A stretch of DNA of 37,374 nucleotides from Treponema sp. (GCA_016293005.1 JAEDFA010000011.1:1-37374); one strand, 5' to 3'. Positions 24,056 to 33,115 are shown, counted from the stretch's first letter. Numbers and translations are program-made. The notes: a model not told the origin generated them from the sequence alone.

Positions 24056-24110
24056 AAAAATGCAATAATAAACGCTTTCTTTAAAAGAAAGTTTTTGTAA
24101 TTGCATTTTT
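24056..24110. repeat. Long compound hairpin upstream of the NlpC/P60 gene
   Basis: Outer arms AAAAATGCAAT (24056-24066) and ATTGCATTTTT (24100-24110) are perfect reverse complements. Inside, 24075-24081 (CTTTCTT) pairs with 24085-24091 (AAGAAAG), and the linkers can also pair partly, giving an almost continuous stem of about 24 pairs. Extra copies of ATTGC (24043) and GCAAT (24135) flank it and allow alternative pairings. It could be a terminator-like or attenuator-like leader, or a small RNA. Confidence 0.5.
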
Positions 24111-24197
24111 CATTAAATGTTGTCAGAAAATGTTGCAATTTTAAATTTTATTGGTGGAAGAAGTTTTAAAAATTCTGCCTGATATTTGGAGGAAAAA

Positions 24198-25124
24198 GTG
24201 AATATAAAAAAAATTCTTTCCGTTGTTTTAATTTCGTCTTTTTCAGTTTTGACTTTTGCACAGGAATCTGAAAACGATGATATTTTTAAGAATCAAAGCG
24301 TTCAGAAAAACGATTTTTACGAAATCACTGTAGAACCGTCAACTCAGGAAATCAGCAGTGGAATTACAAAATATTTTGAAGAAGTTAAGCAAAAGAAATT
24401 AAACATTTATAAACGACTTGAAAACGAGCGAAACAAATTAAATTCTGCAAAAAAATCTGTAAACGCTGCAAAAGAAAATCAAAAATCTTCTTTAGAAAAA
24501 AAGAAAGAAGCATTAAAAAATCCAAAATCAAAAAATAAGACTTCAGAAACGCCTGAAAATGCTAAAAAATCTTCTTCTCAAAAACAAAAAAAATCTCATT
24601 CTGTAAAACCAGAAGAAAAAGATAAAATTCCAGAGCTGAAAGAACCGATACAACCTGTAACTGTCGAAGAAGCTGAGCAAAAGTTTGATGAAACTATCGG
24701 TTCGCGTGAAAAATTTATTGCATGTGGAATGGATTACAAAGGTACTCAGTATGTGTGGGGAGGAAAATCTCCTGTTCCAGGGTTTGATTGTTCAGGTCTT
24801 GTAACGTTTACCGCAAAAAAAAGTTTAAATCTTGATTTAAAAGGAAATGCCCAGGACATTTACAATCAGACAAAACCAGTTTCATTGAGCGATGCACTTC
24901 CAGGTGATTTAATTTTCTTTAAAGGTGATACAGATACGCGAATAACTCATGTCGGAATTTATCTTGGTAAAAATCCTGGAAAAAATGACTTCGGAAATCA
25001 AAACTTATTCTTGAATGCCGCAAGCGGTGGTCCTAGAACAGGTGTAATCGTCAGCGGATTAAATGAAAATTACTGGAAAAAAACATTTTACGGCTGCACG
25101 AGAATTCTTGATTCAATAGAATAA
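24198..25124 (+). CDS. NlpC/P60 (C40) cell-wall peptidase, exported
   Basis: A 308-aa predicted peptidoglycan hydrolase. The signal peptide ends near SVLTFAQ, then a Lys/Ser/Glu-rich low-complexity and coiled-coil linker (about 60-150), then the NlpC/P60 domain (about 168-305). The catalytic Cys198 is in GFDCSGLV and His251 in RITHVGIYLG; the third position appears to be Asn273 in FLNAASGG where His is more usual, an accepted variant. Motifs YVWGGKSP and LPGDLIFFKG are typical. Start is GTG 24198 because GGAGG (24188-24192) lies 5 nt upstream. Substrate is probably a cell-wall stem peptide. Confidence 0.87.
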   Translation: MNIKKILSVVLISSFSVLTFAQESENDDIFKNQSVQKNDFYEITVEPSTQEISSGITKYFEEVKQKKLNIYKRLENERNKLNSAKKSVNAAKENQKSSLEKKKEALKNPKSKNKTSETPENAKKSSSQKQKKSHSVKPEEKDKIPELKEPIQPVTVEEAEQKFDETIGSREKFIACGMDYKGTQYVWGGKSPVPGFDCSGLVTFTAKKSLNLDLKGNAQDIYNQTKPVSLSDALPGDLIFFKGDTDTRITHVGIYLGKNPGKNDFGNQNLFLNAASGGPRTGVIVSGLNENYWKKTFYGCTRILDSIE

Positions 25125-25143
25125 TAAAATTTCCGCTTTCAGA

Positions 25144-25632
25144 ATGACAGTTTTTTCAATAATTCTGTATATTTTTATTGCACTTTTTATTCTCTTTTTT
25201 CTGCTTGTGCGTTATACCTCGTTTACAGAATATTTGCAGAATTTTTTGACAGGTTCAATCGACAAACTTGATGCAAAAATCGAAGAACTTGACAATCAAA
25301 TTGCACAAATCGAAGCCGAAGAGTGCCGTAGCGAATATTTAAAATTGAAGCGTTATATCGGGAAAAAAGTTCACAAGGGTTTTGTCGTAACTGTTGAATT
25401 TTCGTTTGAACACAGGGAATGTAGTTATATTTTGACTTGTTACAAGAATTTTGTTTCGTTCAGGCGTAAAATCGAAAATGATATTGAAGTTAAATTTTTA
25501 AAAATGGATGATTTTTATTCCGCTGAGCAAGTTGACAGCATCTGTTTTGAACGCGACTGGAAAAAACTTAAAGAATGGGAAATTGACTGTAAAAAACTTC
25601 CGAAAAATCAATCGCAGGTGTGTGCTTCTTAG
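25144..25632 (+). CDS. Small membrane-anchored protein, unknown
   Basis: A 162-aa protein with one N-terminal membrane segment (FSIILYIFIALFILFFLLV, about 4-22), a short coiled coil (SIDKLDAKIEELDNQIAQIEAEE, about 37-60) and a cytoplasmic mixed alpha/beta part with several Cys. No family recognised. It starts 19 bp after the NlpC/P60 gene without an obvious ribosome site and is probably cotranscribed with it. Confidence 0.6.
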   Translation: MTVFSIILYIFIALFILFFLLVRYTSFTEYLQNFLTGSIDKLDAKIEELDNQIAQIEAEECRSEYLKLKRYIGKKVHKGFVVTVEFSFEHRECSYILTCYKNFVSFRRKIENDIEVKFLKMDDFYSAEQVDSICFERDWKKLKEWEIDCKKLPKNQSQVCAS

Positions 25633-25733
25633 TTTACTTTATGTTTTTTTGATTTTATAATTATTGAAACTTCTAGAAATTTATCTTTTGGCGGTTGTTT
25701 TTCCGTTTTAATTTAATGATTTTGTGGGGTATT

Positions 25734-26621
25734 ATGATTTGGCTTATTGGTTGCAAAGGAATGCTTGGAACAGAAATTTCCCGGACTTTATCAGAAAATA
25801 ACATTGATTTTCGCGGAACTGATATCGATGTTGACATAACAAATATTAACGCTTTAGAAAAATTTGCTTCGTCGCTTTCAAATCTTGAATTTATCATAAA
25901 TTGTTCTGCATATACGGCAGTTGACAAGGCTGAAAGCGATGCTGAATTTGCAGAAAAACTGAATGCGGACGGTCCTGAAAATATTGCAAAAGTCGCAAAA
26001 AAAATCGGGGCAAAAATGATTCACATTTCAACCGATTATGTTTTTGACGGTTCTGCAAAAGAGCCTTACACTGAAGAATCTCAAATTTCTCCAATCGGCG
26101 TTTACGGAAAAACAAAAGCAGACGGAGAGAACCGCATCCGGCAGATTTTAAACGAATTTTACATTATTAGGACGGCGTGGCTTTACGGCTGGGCAGGTAA
26201 AAATTTTGTTTACACTATGATAAAGGCGATGAATTCTCATGATTCTATAAAAGTTGTAGGAGACCAAAGAGGAACACCGACTTTTGCAGGGACTTTAGCG
26301 GGAGTAATTTTAAAAATCGTTCAAAATAAAAATGTTCCTTACGGAATCTATCACTGTACTGATGAAGGTGAAATTTCCTGGTGGGATTTTGCATGCGAAA
26401 TAAAAAAACAGGGCGTTCTTTCTTCACTCGTTACAAATTCTTCGTGTGCGGTAAATGAATGTACGACAGCTGATTATCCGACACCGGCAAAAAGACCTGA
26501 ATATTCGGTTTTGAGCAAGCAGAAAATTCAGAAAACTCTTGGAATCACGCTTCCAGATTGGAAAGAGAGTCTAAAAGTCTTCCTTGAATCTCCGCTTTTT
26601 GACAAAACAAGAATTCAGTAA
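25734..26621 (+). CDS. rfbD: dTDP-4-dehydrorhamnose reductase (RmlD/RfbD)
   Basis: A 295-aa NAD(P)H-dependent short-chain-type reductase, last step of dTDP-L-rhamnose synthesis. The Rossmann start IWLIGCKGMLGTEI holds GxxGxxG, followed by INCSAYTAVDKAE, the HISTDYVFDG strand with the catalytic region, the YGKTK form of YxxxK, and IRTAWLYG. Start at ATG 25734 puts the dinucleotide fold at the N-terminus, with GGGG a few bases upstream. No rmlA, B or C genes lie nearby, so it stands alone here. Confidence 0.88.
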   Translation: MIWLIGCKGMLGTEISRTLSENNIDFRGTDIDVDITNINALEKFASSLSNLEFIINCSAYTAVDKAESDAEFAEKLNADGPENIAKVAKKIGAKMIHISTDYVFDGSAKEPYTEESQISPIGVYGKTKADGENRIRQILNEFYIIRTAWLYGWAGKNFVYTMIKAMNSHDSIKVVGDQRGTPTFAGTLAGVILKIVQNKNVPYGIYHCTDEGEISWWDFACEIKKQGVLSSLVTNSSCAVNECTTADYPTPAKRPEYSVLSKQKIQKTLGITLPDWKESLKVFLESPLFDKTRIQ

Positions 26622-26631
26622 TCTGACAGAT

Positions 26632-26685
26632 TTTACACTTTTTTTACATTTTTTTATATTGAAATTAACATATTTATTTTAGTTT
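26632..26685 (+). promoter_or_regulatory. Pho-box-like repeats upstream of pstS
   Basis: TTTACA (26632), TTTACA (26643), TTATAT (26654) and TTAACA (26665) occur at exactly 11-bp steps, a clean four-unit array. Nine bases after the last unit lies TAGTTT (26680-26685), a -10-like hexamer keeping the key T, A and last T. The array starts 10 bp after the rfbD stop and ends 43 bp before the pstS ATG. This is the best of the four arrays in the window. Confidence 0.65.
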
Positions 26686-26713
26686 AAGGTCAAACAATTT
26701 ATTCGAGGTAAAT

Positions 26714-27595
26714 ATGAAAAAAATCGATGTAAAAAAATTGGTCGGAATTGCAGTTTCTGCATGTGTTATTTTTTCTGCTTTTACTAGTTGTACAGAAGAA
26801 AAATGGAACAAAAATTCTTCTATCAATGTATTAAGCCGTGAAGACGGTTCAGGAACACGAGGTGCTTTCATTGAATTGTTCGGTGTTGAAAAGAAAAATG
26901 CTCAGGGAAAGAAAGTTGACTACACAACAGATGAAGCATCAATCACAAATTCGACAGCCGTAATGCTTACTACAGTTGCTGGAAATAAATATGCAATTGG
27001 ATATGTTTCACTAGGTTCTTTAAGTTCTTCAGTTAAAGCTGTAAAAATTGACGGAGTTAGCGCAACAGTTGACAATATCAACAACGGTTCTTACAAAATT
27101 GCAAGACCTTTTAATGTTGCCGTACGCAATAATCTTTCAAATGTTGCTCAGGACTTTTTAAATTATATTTTGTCAAGCGATGGTCAGGATATTATCGCCG
27201 CAAACAAATATATTAAAGTTCCTGCCGCAAATTCTTACAGTGCATCTGGTATCTCTGGAAAAATCGTTGTAGCCGGTTCAAGTTCAGTTTCTCCTGTAAT
27301 GGAAAAATTAATCGAAGCATACAAGGCATTAAATCCAAGCGTTCAGATTGAACTTCAGACTTCAGATTCAACAACTGGTGTAATCAACGCAATCGACGGA
27401 ACTTGTGATATTGGAATGGCAAGCCGCGCATTGAAAGATTCTGAAAAAGAAAAAGGCGTTCGTGAAGTTACAATCGCAATCGACGGAATCGCTGTAATTA
27501 TTAACAACGACAATCCTGTTGAAAGCTTGAAAAAATCTGATGTTGAAGGAATTTTCACTGGAAAAATCAATTCATGGTCAGAATTCGTAAAATAA
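26714..27595 (+). CDS. pstS: Phosphate-binding lipoprotein PstS, permuted domain order
   Basis: A 293-aa phosphate-binding lipoprotein (Cys26 in AFTSC) feeding PstCAB. The half with SREDGSGTRGAF (about 41-52) and YAIGYVSLGSL comes first. The half with AGSSSVSPVMEKL (from 187), CDIGMASRALKDSEKE, IAIDGIAVIINNDNP and IFTGKINSWSE comes last. In E. coli PstS the order is the reverse. The same order occurs in Streptococcus pneumoniae PstS, so this is a known variant. The phosphate-contacting motifs SGTRG and GSSSV are intact. GAGG lies 5 nt before the ATG. It is an isolated unit between a Pho-type array and a strong terminator. Confidence 0.92.
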   Translation: MKKIDVKKLVGIAVSACVIFSAFTSCTEEKWNKNSSINVLSREDGSGTRGAFIELFGVEKKNAQGKKVDYTTDEASITNSTAVMLTTVAGNKYAIGYVSLGSLSSSVKAVKIDGVSATVDNINNGSYKIARPFNVAVRNNLSNVAQDFLNYILSSDGQDIIAANKYIKVPAANSYSASGISGKIVVAGSSSVSPVMEKLIEAYKALNPSVQIELQTSDSTTGVINAIDGTCDIGMASRALKDSEKEKGVREVTIAIDGIAVIINNDNPVESLKKSDVEGIFTGKINSWSEFVK

Positions 27596-27644
27596 CTTCA
27601 GAAGAAATATTAAAATTTCTTTAAACTTCTAAACTTCATAAAGA

Positions 27645-27693
27645 AAACGGATTTTAATTTGCTTTTAGGCGGATTGAAGTCCGTTTTTTCTTT
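27645..27693 (+). terminator. Rho-independent terminator of pstS
   Basis: An 18-pair stem with several G-U pairs (27645-27662 with 27669-27686), a 6-nt loop TTTTAG, and a trailing TTTC then TTT. AAACGGA pairs with TCCGTTT at the base. Confidence 0.8.
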
Positions 27694-27726
27694 AAATCTT
27701 TTTTTTTGACAAATTTTTTATTTTTG

Positions 27727-27755
27727 TTGAAAATAAGAAAAATCAATAGTAGAAT
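27727..27755 (+). promoter_or_regulatory. Promoter of the GGDEF gene
   Basis: TTGAAA (27727-27732), 17-bp spacer, TAGAAT (27750-27755). A start near 27762 would give a 50-nt leader to the ATG at 27814. A second TTGACA at 27706 lacks a good -10. Confidence 0.55.
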
Positions 27756-27813
27756 AAATTTTGGATGGGGAAACAATTATTTAAAAAAATTATGCCTCAT
27801 TCAACGGGGAAAG

Positions 27814-29541
27814 ATGAGTAAAAATCAGTATGAATCAGACTTAATTAATTCAGTTTTCGCAATGTACGCCTGTATAATGAAGGTTACGCTTCCAGATAAT
27901 CATTATGAAGTTATAAAAATCAATGGTATTGCATCAAAGGTCTTCCCAAATCAGGGTGATGGCGTTTCGGCAATTGACGCAATGATAGAACATTTTGTTG
28001 CATTTCCTTTTAAAAAACAGGTTCAGCAGTTTTTAGATATTAATACGATTGAAGAGCGCCTTGAAGGTAAGGAATTTATCAGCACGGAATATTTACGCCC
28101 AGATGGCGGCTGGTCAATAGCCAATTTTGTTCCGCATGAACGCTATGATTCCGGTAAAATAAAATCACTTTGTCTTTTTATTCAAAATAAATACAAAGAT
28201 TTAAAACGCTACAAAGAAGAACAGGAACATTCTCAAATTCAAGAAGATATTGCTTTTGCTTTGAGTACGCGTTATATTTCAATTTATCATGTCGATTTAA
28301 ATAAAGATTTGTTTACGATTCAGCAGATTACAAAAGGCCTTAGAAATGATGTTGCTGAATTTGCGCAAAAACCACAGACTTTTTCAAATGCAATTAAAAA
28401 TTATATAAAAATTTTTGTTTCTGATGACGACAAAGATTTCGTTACGGAAGTTTTTGAAAAAGATTACATAATCAACCGCTTTAAAAATGAATCAAATTTT
28501 TCTATTCGTTATAAAGTAAAGCCAAATCCTGAAAATCAGGTTTATTTTGAAATTTATTTTGTAAACGCTTCTAAATCGCAGGATGAAAACATTATGGTTC
28601 TTGCGTGGAGATGCGTTGATGAAGTTATGCAGCGTGAACTCGAATATCAAAAATTCTTAAAACTTGAACTCGATGACATTAATAAAATGTACAAGGAAGT
28701 TTTAAAATTTCAGAGTAACGGAATGCTCGCTTTTGATGCGGAATCAAAAGAATTCGTTATGATTAACGATGCAGCGTACAAAATTTTTGATATTTCTTTA
28801 GAAGCTTCCGAAAAAGAAAAAATTCAACAGTTCAGAAAAAAATGGTCGACTCAGAATGCAAAAAGAATTTTTCAGAAAATACTTGCACTTCCAATTGATT
28901 CTGAACCTTATTGTTTCGAATTTAAAGTCGAACATTCTGATGAAAAAATTTTAAATATAATGGCACAGGCAAAAATCATAAAATCTGAATACAATAAAAA
29001 GTTGATTTTGATTTCGCTTGTAGACATAACAGAAAAAATTCAAATTCAGGAAAAACTCCGCATATTGTCAGAAGTTGATTCCCTTACAAAAATTCCAAAC
29101 AGAGCATTCGGTGAAAAAAGAATTTCAGAAATTCTTAAAACTGAAGGCGAGGGGATTTTCTGTATTCTCGATGTTGATAATTTTAAAAATGTAAACGACA
29201 CTTATGGTCATTCAATTGGAGACGAAGTTTTAAAAACAATTGCAAACACGCTTACAAAAGCATTCAGAAAGCAGGATTTGGTTTTCAGGCTCGGCGGCGA
29301 TGAATTTGCCGTTTTTGCTGAAGGAATAAAATCTGAGAGAGAGGCTAAAAAATTAGTAACAAAATTCATAAATATGCTTGCAAAAGAAGAATTCGGATAT
29401 TCCACAAAATTCAAAGTTACAGCAAGTATTGGAATTGCATTCAGGCTTTTAACTGATGAAACTTTTGATTCAATTTATGTAAAGGCTGACAGTGCAATGT
29501 ATCATTGCAAATCTTTAAAAGATATGCAGTTCAGTTTTTAG
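27814..29541 (+). CDS. PAS/GGDEF diguanylate cyclase
   Basis: A 575-aa cytoplasmic protein predicted to make cyclic di-GMP. It has no membrane segment. The N-terminal 400 residues look like two or three PAS-type sensory units (one at about 300-415, NGMLAFDAESKEFVMINDAAYKIFDIS). The GGDEF domain (about 420-575) has the intact catalytic motif GGDEF at 494-498, DVDNFKNVNDTYGHSIGDEVLK, and the inhibitory-site RxxD (RKQD, 485-488) at the canonical distance, so product inhibition is expected. The start at 27814 is supported by GGGGAAAG directly upstream. No EAL domain. Confidence 0.9.
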   Translation: MSKNQYESDLINSVFAMYACIMKVTLPDNHYEVIKINGIASKVFPNQGDGVSAIDAMIEHFVAFPFKKQVQQFLDINTIEERLEGKEFISTEYLRPDGGWSIANFVPHERYDSGKIKSLCLFIQNKYKDLKRYKEEQEHSQIQEDIAFALSTRYISIYHVDLNKDLFTIQQITKGLRNDVAEFAQKPQTFSNAIKNYIKIFVSDDDKDFVTEVFEKDYIINRFKNESNFSIRYKVKPNPENQVYFEIYFVNASKSQDENIMVLAWRCVDEVMQRELEYQKFLKLELDDINKMYKEVLKFQSNGMLAFDAESKEFVMINDAAYKIFDISLEASEKEKIQQFRKKWSTQNAKRIFQKILALPIDSEPYCFEFKVEHSDEKILNIMAQAKIIKSEYNKKLILISLVDITEKIQIQEKLRILSEVDSLTKIPNRAFGEKRISEILKTEGEGIFCILDVDNFKNVNDTYGHSIGDEVLKTIANTLTKAFRKQDLVFRLGGDEFAVFAEGIKSEREAKKLVTKFINMLAKEEFGYSTKFKVTASIGIAFRLLTDETFDSIYVKADSAMYHCKSLKDMQFSF

Positions 29542-29562
29542 AATTTTGTCTCTGGAGGAATT

Positions 29563-29784
29563 ATGCCGCACATCACAGTTCAAATGTATCCCGGTCGGGA
29601 CGATGAATTAAAAAAACGCCTTTCAGAAGCGCTCGTAAAAACCGCTTCAGAAGTTTTAAATCGCGGAAAAGAGCATTTTTCCGTTTCCGTAGAAGATGTC
29701 TCTCAGGACGAATGGAACGAAAAAGTTTACAAAAATGCCATTGACCCGGAAAATAAAACTGTTTTTGTTCGACCTGGCTATTAA
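29563..29784 (+). CDS. 4-oxalocrotonate tautomerase family protein
   Basis: A 73-aa protein, typical of the family. Pro2 (MPHITVQMYPGR) becomes the catalytic N-terminal proline after Met removal. LKKRLSEALVKTASEVL is the family helix, and SVEDVSQDEWNEKVY the following region, close to the PptA-like subgroup. Members form oligomers and tautomerise enol/keto substrates; the substrate here is unknown. GGAGG lies 6 nt before the ATG, and the gene follows the GGDEF gene by 21 bp, so it is likely cotranscribed. Confidence 0.85.
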   Translation: MPHITVQMYPGRDDELKKRLSEALVKTASEVLNRGKEHFSVSVEDVSQDEWNEKVYKNAIDPENKTVFVRPGY

Positions 29785-29951
29785 TTTTAAAAGGCGATTT
29801 CTTAAAATTTTTTAATCTTTTTTGCTGTAACTTTCCTCATTTTTTTTAGTTTTTTTTGTGTTTTAAAAGCGTTTTCAAGAATTTTTAATCTGGTTGTGCT
29901 TTTAATTATGCAAAAAAACTTTTTTACAATTTTTTACAAGCGGAATTTCTA

Positions 29952-31382
29952 ATGAAGAAAAAAATTATTTTCTGTTTATGCGCATTTTTAAATATTTTTC
30001 TGTATGCAAACGAAACAAAATTTGACTGTGCACAACTTTTAAACAGTTATCTTGAACACGATTTGACTTTGCAAAAACTCCTTCTCGAAGTTTCAAAATC
30101 TGAATTAAATTTAAAGCTTTCTAAAATTGAAAACGGTTTTGATATTCTGCTTTCTACGGGAAATATGATTTTTTATCCCGGAAACGGAGATTTAGATTCA
30201 CAGATTACGATGAAACCTTCGATTTCTGCAAAAATTCCTTCTCTTAAAAACCTAACTGCTTCGGTTTCTACTGAATATGAATACAAATCTTCTTCCGAAA
30301 AAAATGAACTTGAAAATACAAAAATCGCTTTTTCAGTTGATGCAATTTCTTCAGAAGAAATTCTTTCAAAAATCAGTGTTTTAAAAAGTGAACGCGCGCT
30401 TCTTGAAGCAAAAAGGCTTCTGCAGACTTCTTCGCTTGCATCAGAAAATAGATTTTACACGGAATTAAAATCGATTCTGCTTTATATAAATGATATTTTT
30501 ACATATTTTCAGACAGTTTACACGGATAAACTTCATCTTGAGACTTTAAAAGCGCAGGGCTATTCGTCAGCGTCTTCAACTTATCGCGTTCAGGAAATGA
30601 AAGTTTCTTCAGGTGAGCACGATATTGAAACGGCTTTGCACAATCTTCGTCTTAAGTTTATTGTTTTCTATCAGAACTGTGGAATTAAAATAGATTTTAC
30701 TGATGAGAACAAATTTATGGATTTTGTGCCAGAAAATATTCCCGTCGTAGAAGCGCTTTCTTTTTCAGATTACGAAAAGGAAAATTTTTCAGAAATAGAG
30801 AATGCAAAATGGATTCACCAGATAAATGAAATGGTTCGTTCATCTGATAAATTTTTTTCTATGGGAGTGAACGCCGGCTACACGGTAAAAAATTCTTCAA
30901 CTTTTTCTGATACACTTGATGCCGGTATTTCTGCGACTATAGGCGGCTTAAATCTTGCCTCTTCGTTGAGTTTTCCGCTCGGTTTAGAAGGATTTACGCC
31001 TGCGGTTTCCGTTTCGATGTCGGTAAGCCCAAATTTATTCAGGAAGAAGAATATTACAACCGAACAGAATTCCCTTTCGTCTCAGCAGGAAGTTCTTGAC
31101 ATTCAGGAGGCGTATGACAATTACGAAACTTCGCTTATTTCGTATAATCAGGCTTGTGTGAATCTTGAATGGGAGAAAAAATCTGTAGCGGAAAATTTTG
31201 CACTGTACAAAGAAAACGAAAGCGATTTGTACAAGTATTATAAATCAGGAATCGTAAGCGAAAGTGAATTTCTTTCTGCAAAAAACAATCGTCAACTTTA
31301 TGAGATTAAAATTCTTATAAACAGGCTTGAATATATTTTGTATAATAATGAAGTTTTGAGTGAATTTGTTCCTGCAAACTGA
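29952..31382 (+). CDS. TolC-like outer-membrane efflux protein
   Basis: A 476-aa exported protein (signal MKKKIIFCLCAFLNIFLYA). The body has the TolC pattern of two helical repeats: LNSYLEHDLTLQKLLLEVSKSELNLKLSKIENG near the N-terminus, and NYETSLISYNQACVNLEWEKKSVAENFALYKENESDLYKYYKSGIVSESEFLSAKNNRQLYEIKILINRLEY near the end, with beta-strand segments between. The next gene encodes a periplasmic adaptor after 17 bp, as in MacAB-TolC systems. The upstream 167 bp are A/T-rich with a tandem TTTTTACAA repeat (29921-29939). Confidence 0.8.
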   Translation: MKKKIIFCLCAFLNIFLYANETKFDCAQLLNSYLEHDLTLQKLLLEVSKSELNLKLSKIENGFDILLSTGNMIFYPGNGDLDSQITMKPSISAKIPSLKNLTASVSTEYEYKSSSEKNELENTKIAFSVDAISSEEILSKISVLKSERALLEAKRLLQTSSLASENRFYTELKSILLYINDIFTYFQTVYTDKLHLETLKAQGYSSASSTYRVQEMKVSSGEHDIETALHNLRLKFIVFYQNCGIKIDFTDENKFMDFVPENIPVVEALSFSDYEKENFSEIENAKWIHQINEMVRSSDKFFSMGVNAGYTVKNSSTFSDTLDAGISATIGGLNLASSLSFPLGLEGFTPAVSVSMSVSPNLFRKKNITTEQNSLSSQQEVLDIQEAYDNYETSLISYNQACVNLEWEKKSVAENFALYKENESDLYKYYKSGIVSESEFLSAKNNRQLYEIKILINRLEYILYNNEVLSEFVPAN

Positions 31383-31399
31383 ATTTTCAAGGATTTTTT

Positions 31400-32446
31400 A
31401 TGAAAAAAAATAAAAAAATTATAATTTTAACCGTTTTCTCAATTATTCTGATTTTTTTAATCGTATTTTTTAGTCGTAAAATTTTCTCGTCAGTTGGAAA
31501 AACTGAAAATTTTTATACGGTTACAAAAGAAATTTTTGAAAATGTAATTGAAATTTCAGGAACAGTTGAAGCGGCGCAGGAACAGATTCTTCAGGCATTA
31601 AGTAACGGAACTGTAATTCAGGTTTATGTGGAAGAAGGCGATTATGTCAAAAAAGGCGATGTTATAATTCAGCTTGATGATACAACGGAACAATATAATC
31701 TTGCAAAACAGGATTACAATATTGCCGCGACAAGAATTACTGGTTCTGAGCGTGAAATAAAACTTATGGAATCTGAACGCCTTTCACTTTTGCAGAAAGT
31801 TTCTGACAGAAAGGTTGTTGCAACTTTTGACGGACTGATTGCGCAACTTGATGTTTCTGTGGGTGATTCACTTGAAGCAAAAGATTCTGTCGGAACACTT
31901 GTAAATGTCGATTATCTTATTGCGGAAGTTGAAATTCCAGAAACTGATGTGGGAAAATTAAAAATCGGGCAGAAAGTTGAATTTACTTTTTCAGCGTATA
32001 AAGACAAAATTGTTTATGGAAATGTAATCGGCTGGCCTCAAATTGGTGAAATTACTTCGCGCGGAGCAACTGTCGTAAAAGCAAAAATTAAAATAGAAGA
32101 TTATCCTGCTGACATTCTTCCAAATTATTCTTTTACGGGGAAAATTCAGATTTCCGAGCCGGAAGAATTTTTTCTTGTAAGCCGAAATGCTGTTGGTTCT
32201 GAAAACCGTAAAACTTATGTTGTTTCAAAAAATTCTTCTGAAAAACGCTTTGTAAAAATTCAGCCTTACGGTTCTGGTTTTGTGAAAATTCTTGAGGGAG
32301 ATGTAAAGGAAGGTGAGATTTTAAAAGAACTTACACCACAAAAAACTTCTGGAGCAATGAAACAAAAATCTAATCAACCGGGTTTACAAGGTCAGCGCAA
32401 AAATCAAAACGGAATGCCTCCTGGAATGAATGGAGGACCAAGATAA
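31400..32446 (+). CDS. Periplasmic adaptor, MacA/HlyD-like
   Basis: A 348-aa membrane-fusion protein. It has an N-terminal membrane anchor (IIILTVFSIILIFLIVFFS, about 7-25), a lipoyl/barrel-sandwich domain (SGTVEAAQEQILQALSNGTVIQVYVEEGDYVKKGDVIIQLDD and FDGLIAQLDVSVGDSLEAKDSVGTLVNVDYL), a very short helical hairpin between them, a beta-barrel domain, and a Gly/Pro/Met/Asn-rich tail (about 320-348). It bridges the inner-membrane MacB complex and the TolC-like channel. The ABC ATPase gene follows 3 bp after its stop. Confidence 0.87.
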   Translation: MKKNKKIIILTVFSIILIFLIVFFSRKIFSSVGKTENFYTVTKEIFENVIEISGTVEAAQEQILQALSNGTVIQVYVEEGDYVKKGDVIIQLDDTTEQYNLAKQDYNIAATRITGSEREIKLMESERLSLLQKVSDRKVVATFDGLIAQLDVSVGDSLEAKDSVGTLVNVDYLIAEVEIPETDVGKLKIGQKVEFTFSAYKDKIVYGNVIGWPQIGEITSRGATVVKAKIKIEDYPADILPNYSFTGKIQISEPEEFFLVSRNAVGSENRKTYVVSKNSSEKRFVKIQPYGSGFVKILEGDVKEGEILKELTPQKTSGAMKQKSNQPGLQGQRKNQNGMPPGMNGGPR

Positions 32447-32449
32447 TTT

Positions 32450-33115
32450 ATGAATGTTATTGAACTTGAAAATGTGCAGAAAATTTACTCGATGGGAGAC
32501 GAAAAAGTTTATGCGTTAAAAGGAATTTCTTTTTCGGTTGAGCAGGGGGAATTTATCTCGATTATGGGACCTTCGGGTTCAGGAAAATCTACCTGCATGA
32601 ATATGATTGGCTGCCTCGACACTCCGACTAGCGGAATTGTTAGAATCGACGGAATGGAAACTCTAAAAATGAAAGAAAAAGCCCTCGCGGAATTACGCAA
32701 CAGGACAATCGGTTTTGTTTTTCAGCAATATCATCTGATTCCTTCGATGACGGTTCTGGAAAATGTAATGCTTCCATTAAAATATAAACGCCTTGAATAT
32801 TCTAAACGAAAATCTCTCGCGGAAATTGCTCTTGAAAAAGTCGGACTTATAGAGCGCGAAAAACACAGACCGAATGAACTTTCAGGTGGACAGAAACAGC
32901 GTGTTGCAATCGCAAGGGCAATAATTACTGAACCAAAAATTATTCTTGCAGATGAACCGACCGGTGCGCTCGACACAAAAACCGGCGAACAAGTAATGAC
33001 TCTTTTTCGGGAAATCAACAAAAGCGGAACGACTGTCATAATTGTAACGCATGATGCAAGAATCGGAAATTCAACTGAACGATGTATAAAAATTCTGGAC
33101 GGCCTTTTATGTTAG
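32450..33115 (+). CDS. ABC transporter ATPase, MacB/LolD type
   Basis: A 221-aa ATPase with Walker A GPSGSGKS (40-47), the Q-loop FVFQQYHLIPSMTVLENVMLPL typical of the MacB/LolD/FtsE group, signature LSGGQKQR, Walker B IILADEPTGALD and the switch-His motif VTHDAR. In E. coli MacB the ATPase is fused to the permease; here it is a separate protein. Its last 7 nt overlap the permease start, indicating translational coupling. Confidence 0.92.
   Translation: MNVIELENVQKIYSMGDEKVYALKGISFSVEQGEFISIMGPSGSGKSTCMNMIGCLDTPTSGIVRIDGMETLKMKEKALAELRNRTIGFVFQQYHLIPSMTVLENVMLPLKYKRLEYSKRKSLAEIALEKVGLIEREKHRPNELSGGQKQRVAIARAIITEPKIILADEPTGALDTKTGEQVMTLFREINKSGTTVIIVTHDARIGNSTERCIKILDGLLC

Noticed and set aside
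27706..27711. TTGACA as the -35 of the GGDEF gene promoter
   Set aside because: No acceptable -10 at 16-19 bp; the TTGAAA/TAGAAT pair at 27727-27755 fits better.
29921..29939. Tandem TTTTTACAA repeats before the TolC-like gene as a fifth Pho-type array
   Set aside because: Only two units, spaced 10 rather than 11 bp, and lying 14-19 bp from the ATG with no room for a -10.
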